A stretch of DNA of 64,000 nt from Alphaproteobacteria bacterium (GCA_016869595.1 VGDT01000007.1:1-64000), one strand, 5' to 3'; shown: positions 1-9,949, counted from the stretch's first letter. The notes: generated by a model from the letters alone, not told the origin. Program-made: numbers and translations.

Positions 1-561
<561 letters not shown>

Positions 562-570
562 TGTAGCGCG

Positions 571-737
571 CTCACCCTCTCCCCAGGGGAGAGGGTGGAC
601 GCCGAAGGCGGTCGGGTGAGGGGTTTTCTTCTCGCCTAGTTGTCGTAATCTTCAAGGCGTTCGGCCGACGCAAGGTGGCCAGCGCCATTCCCCTCACCCG
701 GCTGCTTCGCAGCCACCCTCTCCCCTTGGGAGAGGGT
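571..737. repeat. Inverted pair of REP-like elements (family R1)
   Basis: Two copies of an element of about 50 bp stand in opposite orientation. The first (571-625) holds a perfect palindrome at 574-596 (11-bp arms around one A). The second (690-737) carries the matching CCCTCTCCCC arms on the other strand, and each copy has a short second stem and a CGGGTGAGGGG-type end. The pair flanks about 65 bp of unique sequence, like a BIME. The copy nearest valS ends 16 nt before the valS start, so its GGGAGAGGG stretch lies close to where a ribosome-binding site would be. Confidence 0.8.
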
Positions 738-753
738 TGCGCCCCGCCCCTCC

Positions 754-3462
754 ATGGAAAAAACCTTCGATCCCGCCGCAATTGAATCGCGCATCCGCGA
801 CGCTTGGGAAGAGGCGCAAGCCTTTCGCGCCGGGCGGCCCGAACGCGCGCAGGCGGCGCCCTATTCCATCGTCATTCCGCCGCCCAACGTCACCGGCAGC
901 CTGCACATGGGCCACGCGCTCAACAATACGCTGCAGGACATTCTGGTTCGTTATCGCCGCATGAAAGGCGACGATGTGCTCTGGCAGCCGGGCACCGATC
1001 ACGCCGGCATCGCGACGCAAATGGTCGTTGAGCGCCAGCTCATGGAGCGCCAGGAACATCGCCGAACGCTCGGGCGCGAGAAATTCGTCGAGCGCGTGTG
1101 GGAATGGAAGGCGGAATCGGGCGGCAAAATCGTCGAACAGTTGAAACGGCTCGGCGCCAGTTGCGACTGGTCGCGCGAGCGCTTCACGCTCGATGAAGGC
1201 CTGTCGCGCGCCGTCGTGAAGGTCTTCGTGCAACTTTATCGCGACGGCCTGCTCTACAAGGACAAGCGTCTCGTCAATTGGGACCCGGCGCTACACACAG
1301 CGATCTCCGATCTCGAAGTGCAGCAGGTCGAAGTAAAGGGCCATTTGTGGCGCTTCAAATATCCGATCGTCGACGACGCGGGCGAGGAGACTGGCGACTA
1401 TATCGTCGTCGCGACGACGCGGCCCGAGACGATGCTCGGCGACACGGCGGTCGCCGTGCATCCCGAGGATGAACGTTATAAGGCGCTCGTTGGCAGGCGC
1501 GTTCGTCTGCCGCTCGTCGGACGGCTCATTCCAATTATTGCCGATGAATATTCCGATCCCGAGAAGGGCACCGGCGCGGTGAAAATAACGCCCGCGCACG
1601 ACTTCAACGATTTCGAGGTCGGCAAGCGGCACGGCTTGCGACTCGTCAATGTGCTCGATCCTCAGGCGCAAATGACGCTCGCCGCCAATGCGGAGTTCCA
1701 CGAAGGCGTCGACCCATCCCCCGAACTGGCGGAGACCGTCTCGACGCTCGACGGGCTCGATCGCTTCGCGGCGCGCAAGCTGGTCGTCGAAATGATGGAA
1801 GCGCGCGAGCTTCTCGACGGCGTCGACGACCATAAGCATATGGTTCCGCATGGCGACCGTTCGGGCGCGGTGCTCGAGCCGCGCCTGACCGATCAATGGT
1901 ATGTCGACGCCAAGACTCTCGCACAGCCGGCGCTCGCGGCCGTGCGCGACGGCAAGATGAATTTCGTGCCGAAGAATTGGGAAAAGACCTATTTCGACTG
2001 GCTCGAAAACATCCAGCCCTGGTGCGTGTCGCGTCAGCTTTGGTGGGGCCATCGCATCCCCGCCTGGTACGACGAAGACGGCAATGTCTATGTCGAGGAA
2101 AACGAAGAAGCCGCGCTCAAAGCCGCGCGCGCCAAACTCGGCGACGGCGTGACGCTCACGCGCGACGAAGACGTTCTCGACACTTGGTTTTCCTCGGCGC
2201 TCTGGCCCTTCTCGACGCTCGGCTGGCCGGAGAACACGCCGGAGCTCGCACGCTACTATCCGACGAACGCGCTCGTCACCGGTTTCGACATCATCTTCTT
2301 CTGGGTCGCCCGCATGATGATGATGGGCCTCCACTTCATGGGCGAGGTCCCCTTCCGCGACGTCTACATCCACGCGCTCGTCCGCGACGAGAAGGGCGCG
2401 AAGATGAGTAAGTCGAAGGGCAATGTCATCGATCCGCTTCATCTCATCGACGACTATGGCGCGGACGCGCTGCGCTTTACGCTTGCGGCGATGGCGGCGC
2501 AGGGACGCGACATCAAGCTGTCGACACAGCGCGTCGAAGGCTATCGCAATTTCGCGACGAAGCTCTGGAACGCTTCGCGTTTCGCCGAGATCAACGGCTG
2601 CGCGCGCGTCGCCGGTTATGATCCGCATGCCAATAAGATCACGCTCAATCGTTGGATCGTCGGCGAGGCCGCGCGCACGGTCGCGGAGGTGAGCGCGGCG
2701 ATTGACGCTTACCGCTTCAACGACTCGGCGAACGCCGTTTATCGCTTCGTCTGGAGCGTCTTCTGCGACTGGTATGTGGAGCTCGCGAAACCGCTGCTGC
2801 AAGGCGCCGATGGCGCGGAGAAGGACGAGACGCGCGCGACAGTCGCCTTCGTTCTCGACCAGATTTACGCGCTGCTGCATCCCTTCATGCCCTTCCTCAC
2901 CGAGGAGCTGTGGGCGATCAAGGGCGCTGACGGCCCCAAGCGCGAGACGATGCTGGCGCTCGCGACCTGGCCGTCGCTCGCAGGGCTCGAAGACGCCGAG
3001 TCCGAACAGGAAATCGGCTGGGTCGTCGACCTCATTTCAGAAGTCCGCTCGCTGCGCGCCGAGATGAATCTGACGAGCGAGACGGAGCTTTTGCTCATCG
3101 GCGCCGATGCGGCGCTGAAAAAGCGCGCCGCGCGCTGGGATGAGACGATCCGCAAGCTCGCGCGCCTTTCGCGCCTCGGCTTCGCCGACGCTGCGTCGAA
3201 ATCTTCCGCGCAGATTCTCGTGCGCGGCGGCGTCGCCGCCATGCCGTTAGAGGGCGTGATCGACCTTGGCGCCGAACGCGCGCGGCTTGCGAAAGAGATC
3301 GGCAAGCTCGAAGGCGAGTTGAAGAAGCTCGACGCCAAGCTCGCCAATGAGGGCTTTCTCGCCAAGGCCGAAGAAGAAGTCATCGACGAGCACCGCGAAC
3401 GGCGCGAGGAAACGGCGGCGCGCATCGAAAAGCTCAACGCGGCGCTGACGCGACTGAGCTAG
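754..3462 (+). CDS. valS: Valine--tRNA ligase
   Basis: Class I aminoacyl-tRNA synthetase that charges tRNA-Val. The 902 residues are slightly shorter than the E. coli enzyme, as usual for alphaproteobacteria. The HIGH signature appears as HMGH at residues 51-54 within [15 protein letters not shown]. The editing (CP1) domain occupies roughly residues 200-390 and contains [17 protein letters not shown]. The KMSKS loop is at residues 550-554. The C-terminal 60 residues form the Val-specific coiled-coil arm rich in Glu, Lys and Leu. The ATG at 754 agrees with the family start, but no clean Shine-Dalgarno sequence precedes it; the nearest purine stretch belongs to a repeat element. The 3' end overlaps the convergent gene by 4 bp. 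Confidence 0.97.
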   Translation: MEKTFDPAAIESRIRDAWEEAQAFRAGRPERAQAAPYSIVIPPPNVTGSLHMGHALNNTLQDILVRYRRMKGDDVLWQPGTDHAGIATQMVVERQLMERQEHRRTLGREKFVERVWEWKAESGGKIVEQLKRLGASCDWSRERFTLDEGLSRAVVKVFVQLYRDGLLYKDKRLVNWDPALHTAISDLEVQQVEVKGHLWRFKYPIVDDAGEETGDYIVVATTRPETMLGDTAVAVHPEDERYKALVGRRVRLPLVGRLIPIIADEYSDPEKGTGAVKITPAHDFNDFEVGKRHGLRLVNVLDPQAQMTLAANAEFHEGVDPSPELAETVSTLDGLDRFAARKLVVEMMEARELLDGVDDHKHMVPHGDRSGAVLEPRLTDQWYVDAKTLAQPALAAVRDGKMNFVPKNWEKTYFDWLENIQPWCVSRQLWWGHRIPAWYDEDGNVYVEENEEAALKAARAKLGDGVTLTRDEDVLDTWFSSALWPFSTLGWPENTPELARYYPTNALVTGFDIIFFWVARMMMMGLHFMGEVPFRDVYIHALVRDEKGAKMSKSKGNVIDPLHLIDDYGADALRFTLAAMAAQGRDIKLSTQRVEGYRNFATKLWNASRFAEINGCARVAGYDPHANKITLNRWIVGEAARTVAEVSAAIDAYRFNDSANAVYRFVWSVFCDWYVELAKPLLQGADGAEKDETRATVAFVLDQIYALLHPFMPFLTEELWAIKGADGPKRETMLALATWPSLAGLEDAESEQEIGWVVDLISEVRSLRAEMNLTSETELLLIGADAALKKRAARWDETIRKLARLSRLGFADAASKSSAQILVRGGVAAMPLEGVIDLGAERARLAKEIGKLEGELKKLDAKLANEGFLAKAEEEVIDEHRERREETAARIEKLNAALTRLS

Positions 3463-4247
3463 CGAGCGGCCTTTTCGACGACGCCGACGATCGGCCCCAT
3501 CGTCGGCATGAAGCGATCATGGCGCGACAGCGATGGCGCATAGAGCGCCGACGCCGAACCGCCGTCGAGAAAGAGCGCATCTCGACAATGTAGGCGGTCG
3601 CGAAAGAGCCCGGCGAATTGGTGAAACGTCACCGGCCGGTTGGAGATCGCAAAGCGCACGATATGGCCGTCCTGGACGCAGACGCCATTGCGAAATTTTT
3701 CCGACATGCCGTCTTCATGGATACGCGGATGAACGCGCCCCCCAATGACGAGCATCGGCCCCGATTGCGTGGCGAACTGCGCACGCTGCCGGCTCTTCAA
3801 GAAACGTGTTGTCTCGGTGACGCCGGCGCGTCCGCCTTCGATCCAGAACACGCCGTTCGGCTTCAAGTGGAAATTGCCGGGGCCGGCATGCGTATTCGCA
3901 GGGTTGAGCAGCCGGCCGTTTTCGACATAAAGACCGACCGGCGTGCGATCTTCCGCATACATGCCGGCGTTCATCGCGAAGACGAGCGTCTCGCTCTTGC
4001 TGGCGAGTTCGCTTGCCAAGCGAGAGAAGTCGCCATAGGTCTCGCCCGTCTCATTGCGCAGAAAAAGCCGAATGTCGCTCTTGCGCGCGTCGAAATCGCA
4101 AACTGTATAGGCGACGCCTCCCTCTTGGACTTCGGCGCAGGGGTTTTGGCCTGCGATCGCGGACAACGAAAAGAGCGCCAGCGCGGCCGTCGCCAGCGTT
4201 CTCAGGAAGCTTGAGATCGCGCGCTTCTTCAATTTTGCGTCCGGCAA
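3459..4247 (-). CDS. Secreted phosphodiester glycosidase-like protein (DUF2233 family)
   Basis: The protein resembles the DUF2233/NAGPA (phosphodiester alpha-GlcNAcase) family. Family-like blocks are [39 protein letters not shown] and the C-terminal [16 protein letters not shown] place the start at a TTG at 4247: GGAGG lies 5 nt upstream, and it gives a compact signal peptide (Lys/Arg-rich start, then [17 protein letters not shown]). The longer open frame reaching 4394 runs back through a palindromic repeat and is unlikely to be coding. The mature protein of about 230 residues should be periplasmic. The substrate is unknown; polysaccharide or teichoic-acid-like diesters are known for relatives only. 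Confidence 0.8.
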   Translation of the reverse strand: MPDAKLKKRAISSFLRTLATAALALFSLSAIAGQNPCAEVQEGGVAYTVCDFDARKSDIRLFLRNETGETYGDFSRLASELASKSETLVFAMNAGMYAEDRTPVGLYVENGRLLNPANTHAGPGNFHLKPNGVFWIEGGRAGVTETTRFLKSRQRAQFATQSGPMLVIGGRVHPRIHEDGMSEKFRNGVCVQDGHIVRFAISNRPVTFHQFAGLFRDRLHCRDALFLDGGSASALYAPSLSRHDRFMPTMGPIVGVVEKAAR

Positions 4248-4279
4248 TAAAGCCTCCCTTCTTCCTTGCTTTAGCGCAT

Positions 4280-4384
4280 TGTCATTCCCGGCGGGCCGCA
4301 GGCCCGACCGGGAATCCAGAGCAACGTCAGGAACGGTCAAATCCCCCTGGATTCCCGATCGCGCTCCGCGCGTCGGGAATGACA
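4280..4384. repeat. Palindromic intergenic repeat (family R2)
   Basis: An imperfect inverted repeat of about 105 bp. The left arm starts TGTCATTCCCGG, the centre contains GGGAATCCAGA and CTGGATTCCCGATCG, and the right arm ends GTCGGGAATGACA. The same element occurs at 9838-9949 and 28129-28232. It lies between the DUF2233 gene and ribB. Confidence 0.85.
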
Positions 4385-4492
4385 TCCGCGACAAGCGCTT
4401 CGACGCCCGGTTTGAAACCTCGCCGCCGCCCGTCTAGATAAACGAAATCGCAAAGGCGGCGCAAAAATCCGCGAAGCAGGCTGGAGAGCCGA

Positions 4493-5593
4493 TTGTCCCA
4501 TTCCATCACCGAAGCCATCGAGGCCGTGGCCCGAGGCGAGATGGTCGTCGTCACCGATGACGACGACCGCGAAAACGAAGGCGATCTTGTCATCGCCGCG
4601 TCACTCTGCACGCCGGACAAAATGGCCTTCATCATCCGCCACACGAGCGGAATCGTCTGCGCGCCGCTAACCCTCGAGGAGGCGCGCCGCCTTCATCTCG
4701 CGCCGATGGTCGCCGAAAACGACGCGCCGCTCGCGACGGCCTTCACCGTCTCCGTCGACGCGCGTCACGGGCTCACCACCGGCATTTCCGCCGAGCAACG
4801 CTGCAATACGGTGCGCGCGCTCGCCAATGGCAATATGGGCGCGAATGATTTCGTGCGGCCGGGCCATGTCTTTCCGCTGATCGCCAAGGACGGTGGCGTG
4901 CTGATGCGCTCCGGGCACACGGAAGCGGCGGTCGACTTATGCAGACTCGCCGGCCTGCCGGCCGTCGGCGTCATTTGCGAACTTGCCAATGATGACGGAA
5001 CGGTGATGACCGGCGGCCAGATCGAGCAATTCGCCAGCGCGCATAATCTCAAACTCGTGTCGGTTTCCGATCTCATCGCGTTTCGCCAGGCGCGCGAGAA
5101 ACTCGTAGAACGCGTCGCGACTTTTCCCGTCGCCACGGAGGCAGGGGAGATGATCGGCCACGCCTATGTGACGCCTTTCGACAGCGTGCAGCATTTCGCC
5201 TTCGTGCTCGGCGCGATCGGCGACGGACGCGACGTGCCGACGCGCCTGCATCGCGCCGACATCATCTCCGACGTCATGTGCGGTGCGCCGACGATCAAGA
5301 AGACGTTGGCGCGTTTCGCCCGCGAAGGACGCGGCGTGCTCGTCTATCTGCGCGACGGCGCCGCCGGCGTGCCGGCCAATATCGTGGGACGCCAAGGGGG
5401 GCGAGAGGACCAAGAGGAAAAGGCCGAAGAGACGCGCAAGCGGCAATGGCTCGACGTCGGGCTCGGCGCGCAGATATTGAAAGACTTGGGCGTCTCGTCG
5501 ATCCGCCTGCGCTCCTCGTCCTCGCGCCCGCGCGCCTTCGTCGGCCTCTCCGGCTTCGGAATCGAGATTAGCGCCGTGGAGCCGGTGGAGTGA
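4493..5593 (+). CDS. ribB: 3,4-dihydroxy-2-butanone-4-phosphate synthase with degenerate GTP cyclohydrolase II-like C-terminus
   Basis: Makes 3,4-dihydroxy-2-butanone 4-phosphate from ribulose 5-phosphate for riboflavin synthesis. The RibB domain (residues 1-205) is intact, with DDDDRENEGDL, the Glu/Asp metal-binding loop, HTSGIVC and RSGHTEAAVDL. Residues 210-360 are laid out like GTP cyclohydrolase II (ARFAREGRGVLVYLRD), but the zinc-binding Cys cluster of active RibA is missing: the segment reads LHRADIISDVMCGAP. I therefore expect only the RibB activity, as in many alphaproteobacterial RibBA-like proteins. The start is a TTG at 4493 with GGAG 6 nt upstream. Confidence 0.92.
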   Translation: MSHSITEAIEAVARGEMVVVTDDDDRENEGDLVIAASLCTPDKMAFIIRHTSGIVCAPLTLEEARRLHLAPMVAENDAPLATAFTVSVDARHGLTTGISAEQRCNTVRALANGNMGANDFVRPGHVFPLIAKDGGVLMRSGHTEAAVDLCRLAGLPAVGVICELANDDGTVMTGGQIEQFASAHNLKLVSVSDLIAFRQAREKLVERVATFPVATEAGEMIGHAYVTPFDSVQHFAFVLGAIGDGRDVPTRLHRADIISDVMCGAPTIKKTLARFAREGRGVLVYLRDGAAGVPANIVGRQGGREDQEEKAEETRKRQWLDVGLGAQILKDLGVSSIRLRSSSSRPRAFVGLSGFGIEISAVEPVE

Positions 5594-5609
5594 GCGAGAC
5601 TAAGAGCCG

Positions 5610-5681
5610 CGTCATGGCCGGGCTTGTCCCCGCCATCCAAATCAATACGTGGATGCCCGCGACAAGCGCGGGCATGACGCG
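5610..5681. repeat. Palindromic intergenic repeat (family R3)
   Basis: Arms read CGTCATGGCCGGGCTTGTCC and, inverted, GCGACAAGCGCGGGCATGACG, with GCCATCC/GGATGCC in the middle. A second, split copy lies between pheS and pheT (57173-57327). It fills the gap between the converging ribB and xerC genes and may act as a bidirectional terminator. Confidence 0.8.
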
Positions 5682-5692
5682 TTAGCGAGGCC

Positions 5693-6697
5693 TCACTTCG
5701 CGCGCGGATGCGCCGACTTATAGGCGTCGAGGAGCCGCGCCTTGTCGACCGCCGTATAAATCTGCGTCGTCGAGAGCGAGGCGTGGCCGAGCAATTCCTG
5801 GATCGTCCGCAGATCGCCCCCGCGGCCGAGAAGATGCGTGGCGAAGGAATGGCGCAGCGCATGCGGCGTCGCGCTGTCGGGCAGCCCAAGCGCGCCGCGC
5901 AGGCGCTGGACGGCGAGTTGAACGATGCGCGGCGACAGCGGCCCGCCCCGTGCGCCGACAAAAAGCGGACCGTCGGTAAGGTCATAGGGGCAGATGGCGA
6001 GATAGGCGTCGATCGCCTCGCGGACCGGCGCGATAACCGGCGCGGTCCGGCTCTTGCCGCCCTTCCCCAGGATCGTCACGCGGTCAACGGCGCCTACGGG
6101 CGCGTCGGCGCGGGCGATCGACAGCGCCTCCGAAATTCGCAGTCCCGCGCCGTAGAGCAGCGCCAGCACCGCGGCGTCGCGGGCGATGACCCAAGGCTCG
6201 CGCGCCTCGCCGGCCCGCTGCTCCGGGTCGACGATGTCGCGCGCGTCAGTCACGGTAAGCGCCTTAGGCAGGCTGTGCGGGCGCTTGGGCGCGCGAACGG
6301 CGCCAAAGACGTCGGTGCGGGCGAGGCCCTTTTTTTCAAGAAACCGAAGAAAATTGCGCACGGCGGCGAGCGCCCGCAGCAGCGAGCGGCTCTCCAATCC
6401 ATCGCGTCGACGCTTGGCGAGATAGGCCCGCAGGTCCGCCGGCTGGAGAGATTTCAGCTGAGCGGCGCCGGGCCGCTCGCCGAAATGATCGGTCAGAAAG
6501 GAAAGAAACGCGGCGAGGTCCCGGCCATAGGCCTCGACCGTATGCCGAGAAGCGCGTCGCTCGCCGGCGAGATAGCGCAGCCACGATGCCGCTTCTTCGG
6601 CGACAGGCGGCGCAGCCGAAAAACGGGAAGCTTCCGAAAGCGGTTTCTGTCGCGGCGTTCTCAGGGACGAATCGCGCATGGCGCGACCATCGTCCAA
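5693..6697 (-). CDS. xerC: Tyrosine recombinase XerC
   Basis: Chromosome-dimer-resolving site-specific recombinase acting at dif with XerD. The N-terminal SAM-like DNA-binding domain covers residues 33-125 (YLAGERRASRHTVEAYGRDL). The catalytic domain has all six family residues: Arg187 (GAGLRISE), Lys215 (GKGGKSR), His279 and Arg282 (HALRHS), His305 (LGHASL) and the nucleophile Tyr314 (IYTAVD). The frame starts at a TTG at 6697; an ATG six codons in (6679) is an equally good start. It sits among housekeeping genes with no sign of an integrative element, so it is the chromosomal enzyme. XerC and XerD cannot be told apart with full certainty by eye. Confidence 0.9.
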   Translation of the reverse strand: MDDGRAMRDSSLRTPRQKPLSEASRFSAAPPVAEEAASWLRYLAGERRASRHTVEAYGRDLAAFLSFLTDHFGERPGAAQLKSLQPADLRAYLAKRRRDGLESRSLLRALAAVRNFLRFLEKKGLARTDVFGAVRAPKRPHSLPKALTVTDARDIVDPEQRAGEAREPWVIARDAAVLALLYGAGLRISEALSIARADAPVGAVDRVTILGKGGKSRTAPVIAPVREAIDAYLAICPYDLTDGPLFVGARGGPLSPRIVQLAVQRLRGALGLPDSATPHALRHSFATHLLGRGGDLRTIQELLGHASLSTTQIYTAVDKARLLDAYKSAHPRAK

Positions 6698-6721
6698 GAA
6701 AATGAATAAACGCCCTAGCGG

Positions 6722-7045
6722 CTACTCGCCCGCCTTGATCTCCGCCTTCGCCTTGGCCAGCATTTCGTCCATGGTGCGGCGGATCTGGTGTTCGGACTGG
6801 TTCACCCCAGCCGCCTCGAAATCATTCTTGACCTGAGCCACGACGCGCTCATTGGCGTCGGCGGCGACTTCCGCGGCGACGAGGGACTCGGCGTAGGCCT
6901 GCGCCTCGGCGCCGGTCTTGCCGAGCTTTTCGGCAGCCCAAAGGCCAAGCAGCTTGTTGCGGCGCGCCTCGGCGCGAAACTGCAGCTCTTCTTCATGGAC
7001 AAAGCGTTTTTCGAAGGAGTCTTCACGCTGGTCGAAAGTGCTCAT
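6722..7045 (-). CDS. DUF1476 family protein (F1-ATPase zeta-subunit type)
   Basis: A 107-residue, mainly helical protein with the DUF1476 signature (STFDQREDSFEKRF, FRAEARRNKLLGLWAAEKLG). The characterised member is the zeta subunit of the Paracoccus denitrificans F1Fo-ATP synthase, which inhibits ATP hydrolysis through its N-terminus; the same role is likely here but not shown. I chose the second ATG (7045) because GAGG lies 6 nt before it and overlaps the first ATG (7051). It is divergent from purC, a neighbourhood repeated in Hyphomicrobiales. Confidence 0.88.
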   Translation of the reverse strand: MSTFDQREDSFEKRFVHEEELQFRAEARRNKLLGLWAAEKLGKTGAEAQAYAESLVAAEVAADANERVVAQVKNDFEAAGVNQSEHQIRRTMDEMLAKAKAEIKAGE

Positions 7046-7365
7046 GTCCATCCTCGGCCGGATTGTTCTTTAAGAGTGAGGGCTCGGCGGTCTGCCACAT
7101 CGGCGACGGCCCGATATAGGCGTATTCGCGCGCAAAGCCAATGGTCGAAAGCGCAGTCGTTGCCGCAGGCAAAAGCACGGATTTTAGGCGCGTTGTATCG
7201 CCTTTCCCTTTGCGATAGAGTGTGATGTCGGCTTGTCACTGGCCGCCAAAGACGCTAGGACCGCCGGTATTCGCGGCCAGGGCGCGCGCCCGCCGTCGCT
7301 CCCTGAGGGCCGCGCCGCAAGGCCGGCATGCGTACACCCACTTCGGAGGAGCGACGACCCGCCAC
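7046..7365. other. Intergenic region between the zeta-type gene and purC
   Basis: About 320 bp without a supported gene between two divergent genes. It holds a plausible promoter for purC (listed separately) and a GC-rich leader of about 140 nt ending in GGAGGA at 7345-7350. Open frames crossing this region are short and have no recognisable product. I see no tRNA or known riboswitch. Confidence 0.6.
7193..7221 (+). promoter_or_regulatory. Candidate sigma-70 promoter for purC
   Basis: TTGTAT at 7193-7198, a 17-bp spacer and TAGAGT at 7216-7221. The match to consensus is moderate, but the spacing and position upstream of the purine block are right. Transcription from here would give a leader of about 140 nt. 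Confidence 0.4.
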
Positions 7366-8160
7366 ATGGACTTCCTCAAGCCCCGGTTGATCCCAATGAA
7401 CCGCCGACGCCGCATCTACGAGGGCAAGGCCAAGGTCCTCTATGAGGGCCCGGAGCCCGGCACTTTGATTCAGCACTTCAAAGACGACGCCACGGCCTTC
7501 AATGCGAAGAAGCACGAGGTGATCGACGGCAAGGGCGTGCTCAACAACCGGATCTCCGAATATATCTTCCAGCATTTGAACAGCATCGGCGTGCCGACCC
7601 ACTTCATCCGCCGGTTGAACATGCGCGAACAGCTGATACGCGAGGTGGAGATCATCCCGCTCGAAGTCGTCGTGCGCAATGTCGCGGCCGGTTCGCTCTC
7701 CAAGCGCCTCGGCATGGAAGAAGGCACGCAGCTGCCCCGCTCGATCATCGAGTTCTATTACAAGAACGACGCGCTCGACGACCCGATGGTGTCGGAGGAG
7801 CATATCACCGCCTTTGGCTGGGCGACTCCGCAGGAGATCGATGACGTCATGGCGCTCGCCATCCGCGTCAACGACTTCCTCTCTGGACTGTTCCTCGGCG
7901 TCGGCATTCGCCTCGTTGACTTCAAGATGGAATGCGGAAGGCTCTGGGAAGGCGACATGATGCGAATCGTCGTCGCCGACGAGATTTCGCCCGACAGCTG
8001 CCGGCTGTGGGACATGAAGTCGAACGACAAGCTCGACAAGGATCGCTTCCGTCGCGATCTGGGCGGGCTCGTCGAGGCCTACACCGAGGTCGCTCGCCGC
8101 CTCGGCATCATGCAGGAAAACGAGACGATCCGCACCGGCGCGCCGAAGCTGGTGCAGTAA
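7366..8160 (+). CDS. purC: Phosphoribosylaminoimidazole-succinocarboxamide (SAICAR) synthase
   Basis: Joins aspartate to CAIR in de novo purine synthesis (ATP-dependent). The core begins [20 protein letters not shown] and contains [22 protein letters not shown], the nucleotide-binding [21 protein letters not shown], and VDFKMECGR and [14 protein letters not shown]. Two starts are possible: ATG 7366 (264 residues, GGAGGA 15 nt upstream) and ATG 7396 (254 residues, no clear ribosome-binding site but the commonest family length). The next gene in the pathway block, purS, is separated from it by a Uma2-family gene. Confidence 0.95.
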   Translation: MDFLKPRLIPMNRRRRIYEGKAKVLYEGPEPGTLIQHFKDDATAFNAKKHEVIDGKGVLNNRISEYIFQHLNSIGVPTHFIRRLNMREQLIREVEIIPLEVVVRNVAAGSLSKRLGMEEGTQLPRSIIEFYYKNDALDDPMVSEEHITAFGWATPQEIDDVMALAIRVNDFLSGLFLGVGIRLVDFKMECGRLWEGDMMRIVVADEISPDSCRLWDMKSNDKLDKDRFRRDLGGLVEAYTEVARRLGIMQENETIRTGAPKLVQ

Positions 8161-8176
8161 TCCTCAAAGGGCCGCC

Positions 8177-8740
8177 ATGGGCGTTCCTCACCTCGATTCA
8201 GGTCCGATGCGCGCGGAGGAGTTCTTCGCGTTCACCGCCACGCGTCCCGACGAGGAAAAATGGGAGCTGATCGACGGGGAGCCGATCTTGAACGCCACGG
8301 CCAGCCGTCTGCATCAGACGATCATTCGCAATCTCACGGTATTGCTCGATGTGCTGGCGCGACAGACAAGCGCTCCCTGGGAGGTGCTGCCGGGGCTGGG
8401 CGTCCGCATTTCCGACATCAGCGTGCCAGTTCCTGACGTTCTGATTCGACCCTCGACCTTCACCGGCATCGAATGCAATGACATGATCATCGCGTTTGAG
8501 GTCCTTTCGCCGTCGACGGCTAACAAGGATCTGCGTTGGAAGCGGAAAGCCTATGCGACGCTGCCGTCGCTCAGGCAGTATGTTGTCATCGCGCAGGACG
8601 CGGTTGAAGTCGTCTCGTTTGATCGCGTGAACGGATTCGCTGAGCGCCGTTTTGAAACGGTTGGGAGCGAACTCGACCTGCCCATCATCGGCGCACGCCT
8701 GAGCTTGCGCGAGATCTATCGCGGCACGGGCCTACTCTAA
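8177..8740 (+). CDS. Uma2 family (DUF820) putative nuclease
   Basis: A 187-residue protein of the Uma2/DUF820 family, which has a restriction-endonuclease-like (PD-(D/E)XK) fold. Family features are the start EEFFAFTATRPDEEKWELIDGE (split: EEFFAF, then WELIDGEPI), VPVPDVLIRP with the acidic residue, IIAFEVLSPSTANKDLRWKRKAY with the E and K of the core, and LRQYVVIAQD. Members are abundant in cyanobacteria and other bacteria, and their function is not established. It begins 16 bp after purC and lies inside the purC-purS-purQ block on the same strand, so it is probably co-transcribed. It looks like an insertion into a conserved operon. Confidence 0.85.
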   Translation: MGVPHLDSGPMRAEEFFAFTATRPDEEKWELIDGEPILNATASRLHQTIIRNLTVLLDVLARQTSAPWEVLPGLGVRISDISVPVPDVLIRPSTFTGIECNDMIIAFEVLSPSTANKDLRWKRKAYATLPSLRQYVVIAQDAVEVVSFDRVNGFAERRFETVGSELDLPIIGARLSLREIYRGTGLL

Positions 8741-8807
8741 TGCGTCGGCTTGCCCTTTACGCGGCGAGCCAGTAACCGTTCCACGACCTTCTGAAATGGA
8801 ACAGCGC

Positions 8808-9044
8808 ATGAAAGCTCGCGTCGTCGTCACTCTCAAATCCGGCATCCTCGATCCGCAAGGCAAGGCGATCGAGGGCGCGCTGAAGTCGCTTGGCGTCGAA
8901 GGCGTCGCGAGCGTGCGGCAAGGCAAGGTGTTCGACGTGGAGTTCGCCGGCGCGGATGCGAACGCCGCCAAGACTCAATTGCGAACGGCCTGCGAAAAGC
9001 TGCTCGCCAACACCGTGATCGAAAACTACCAGATCGATGTGTGA
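8808..9044 (+). CDS. purS: Phosphoribosylformylglycinamidine synthase subunit PurS
   Basis: Small subunit of the three-part FGAM synthase (PurL-PurQ-PurS), which helps channel ammonia from PurQ to PurL. The 78 residues start MKARVVVTLKSGILDPQGKA and contain the family's GVEGVASVRQGKVFDVE and end CEKLLANTVIENYQIDV. An ATG four codons upstream (8796) is an alternative start. The partner purQ follows after 85 bp; purL is not in the window. Confidence 0.95.
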   Translation: MKARVVVTLKSGILDPQGKAIEGALKSLGVEGVASVRQGKVFDVEFAGADANAAKTQLRTACEKLLANTVIENYQIDV

Positions 9045-9053
9045 CGCGATAAA

Positions 9054-9117
9054 CGGCAGTCGGGCTCCGGCAGTCGGCATTAGGCGCTTTTCCGACTGCC
9101 GACCTGCCGACTTGCAT
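9054..9117. repeat. Short-period repeat element (family R5)
   Basis: Units related to CGGCAGTCGG on the left and the inverted CCGACTGCCGAC on the right form a hairpin-like element between purS and purQ. A larger relative lies at 13133-13211, where it is inside the lptE reading frame. Confidence 0.7.
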
Positions 9118-9129
9118 TAGGACACGCGC

Positions 9130-9819
9130 ATGAAAACCGCCATCGTCGTTTTTCCTGGCTCCAATCGCGAAGGCGATATGGCGCGCGCGCTGAAACAGGC
9201 GACGGGCGTCGCGCCGGCGATGCTCTGGCATGCCGACCATGATCTGCCCGCCGGGACTGACCTTGTCGTGTTGCCCGGAGGCTTTTCATATGGCGACTAT
9301 CTGCGCTGCGGCGCCATCGCCGGGCGCGCGGCGATCATGGATGCGGTGCGCGCGCATGCCACGCGCGGCGGACTTGTGCTCGGCGTCTGCAACGGCTTCC
9401 AGATTCTTTGCGAAAGCGGCCTTCTCCCCGGCGTGCTGATGCGCAACGCCAATCTGCGTTTCGTTTGCCGGATGCAGCATCTCAAGGTCGAACGAAACGA
9501 CACCGCGTTTACGCGGCATTACGCCAAGGGCCAGATCATCGAAGTCTGCATTGCGCATGGCGAGGGCAATTACGAAGCCGATGACGCGACGATCGAGCGG
9601 CTCGAGAGCGAGGGCCTTGTCGCCTTCCGCTACTGTGATTCAGCCGGCAGGGTCGGCGGCGACGCCAATCCCAATGGCTCGCGCAACGACATCGCCGGGA
9701 TTTATTCGGAAAAGCGCAATGTGCTCGGCCTCATGCCGCATCCGGAAAATCTCATCGACCCGCTCGTCGGCGGAACCGACGGCCGCGCCTTGTTCGAGAG
9801 TCTCGCGAGGGCAGCGTGA
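9130..9819 (+). CDS. purQ: Phosphoribosylformylglycinamidine synthase glutaminase subunit PurQ
   Basis: Class I glutamine amidotransferase subunit that releases ammonia from glutamine for FGAM synthesis. The nucleophile is Cys87 in [11 protein letters not shown]; the catalytic His-Glu pair is in LMPHPEN near residue 205. The N-terminus [16 protein letters not shown] and the [15 protein letters not shown] block are diagnostic. Length (229) is normal. It follows purS after a repeat element and is followed by an R2 palindrome; the usual next gene, purL, is absent here. Confidence 0.96.
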   Translation: MKTAIVVFPGSNREGDMARALKQATGVAPAMLWHADHDLPAGTDLVVLPGGFSYGDYLRCGAIAGRAAIMDAVRAHATRGGLVLGVCNGFQILCESGLLPGVLMRNANLRFVCRMQHLKVERNDTAFTRHYAKGQIIEVCIAHGEGNYEADDATIERLESEGLVAFRYCDSAGRVGGDANPNGSRNDIAGIYSEKRNVLGLMPHPENLIDPLVGGTDGRALFESLARAA

Positions 9820-9837
9820 ACCGAAGAAATGCTGAGC

Positions 9838-9949
9838 ACGTCGTTCCCGACGCGCGCTCTGCGCGCGATCGGGAATCCAGAGCAAAGTCCATTGACTCGG
9901 TAGAGTCTCTGGATTCCCGGTCAGGCCTGCGGCCTGCCGGGAATGACGC
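9838..9949. repeat. Palindromic intergenic repeat (family R2)
   Basis: Second copy of the element seen at 4280-4384: left arm CGTTCCCGACGCGCGC, central GGGAATCCAGAG and CTCTGGATTCCCGG, right arm CCGGGAATGACG. It lies between purQ and the end of the convergent HxlR gene and could end transcription from both. Confidence 0.85.

Noticed and set aside
1291-2880. Long open frame antisense to valS
   Set aside because: High GC leaves long antisense frames open; the valS reading is complete and the antisense product has no domain pattern, only Arg/Glu/Asp-rich composition.
4248-4394. Longer N-terminus for the DUF2233 protein
   Set aside because: The extra 49 codons run through an R2 palindrome; the TTG at 4247 has GGAGG at good distance and gives a proper signal peptide.
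5693-6697. Integrase of a mobile element
   Set aside because: All features fit chromosomal XerC; there are no attachment-site repeats, cargo genes or phage genes nearby.
7046-7365. Riboswitch upstream of purC
   Set aside because: I could not find the conserved core of any known purine-related riboswitch; only a promoter-like pair and GC-rich sequence are visible.
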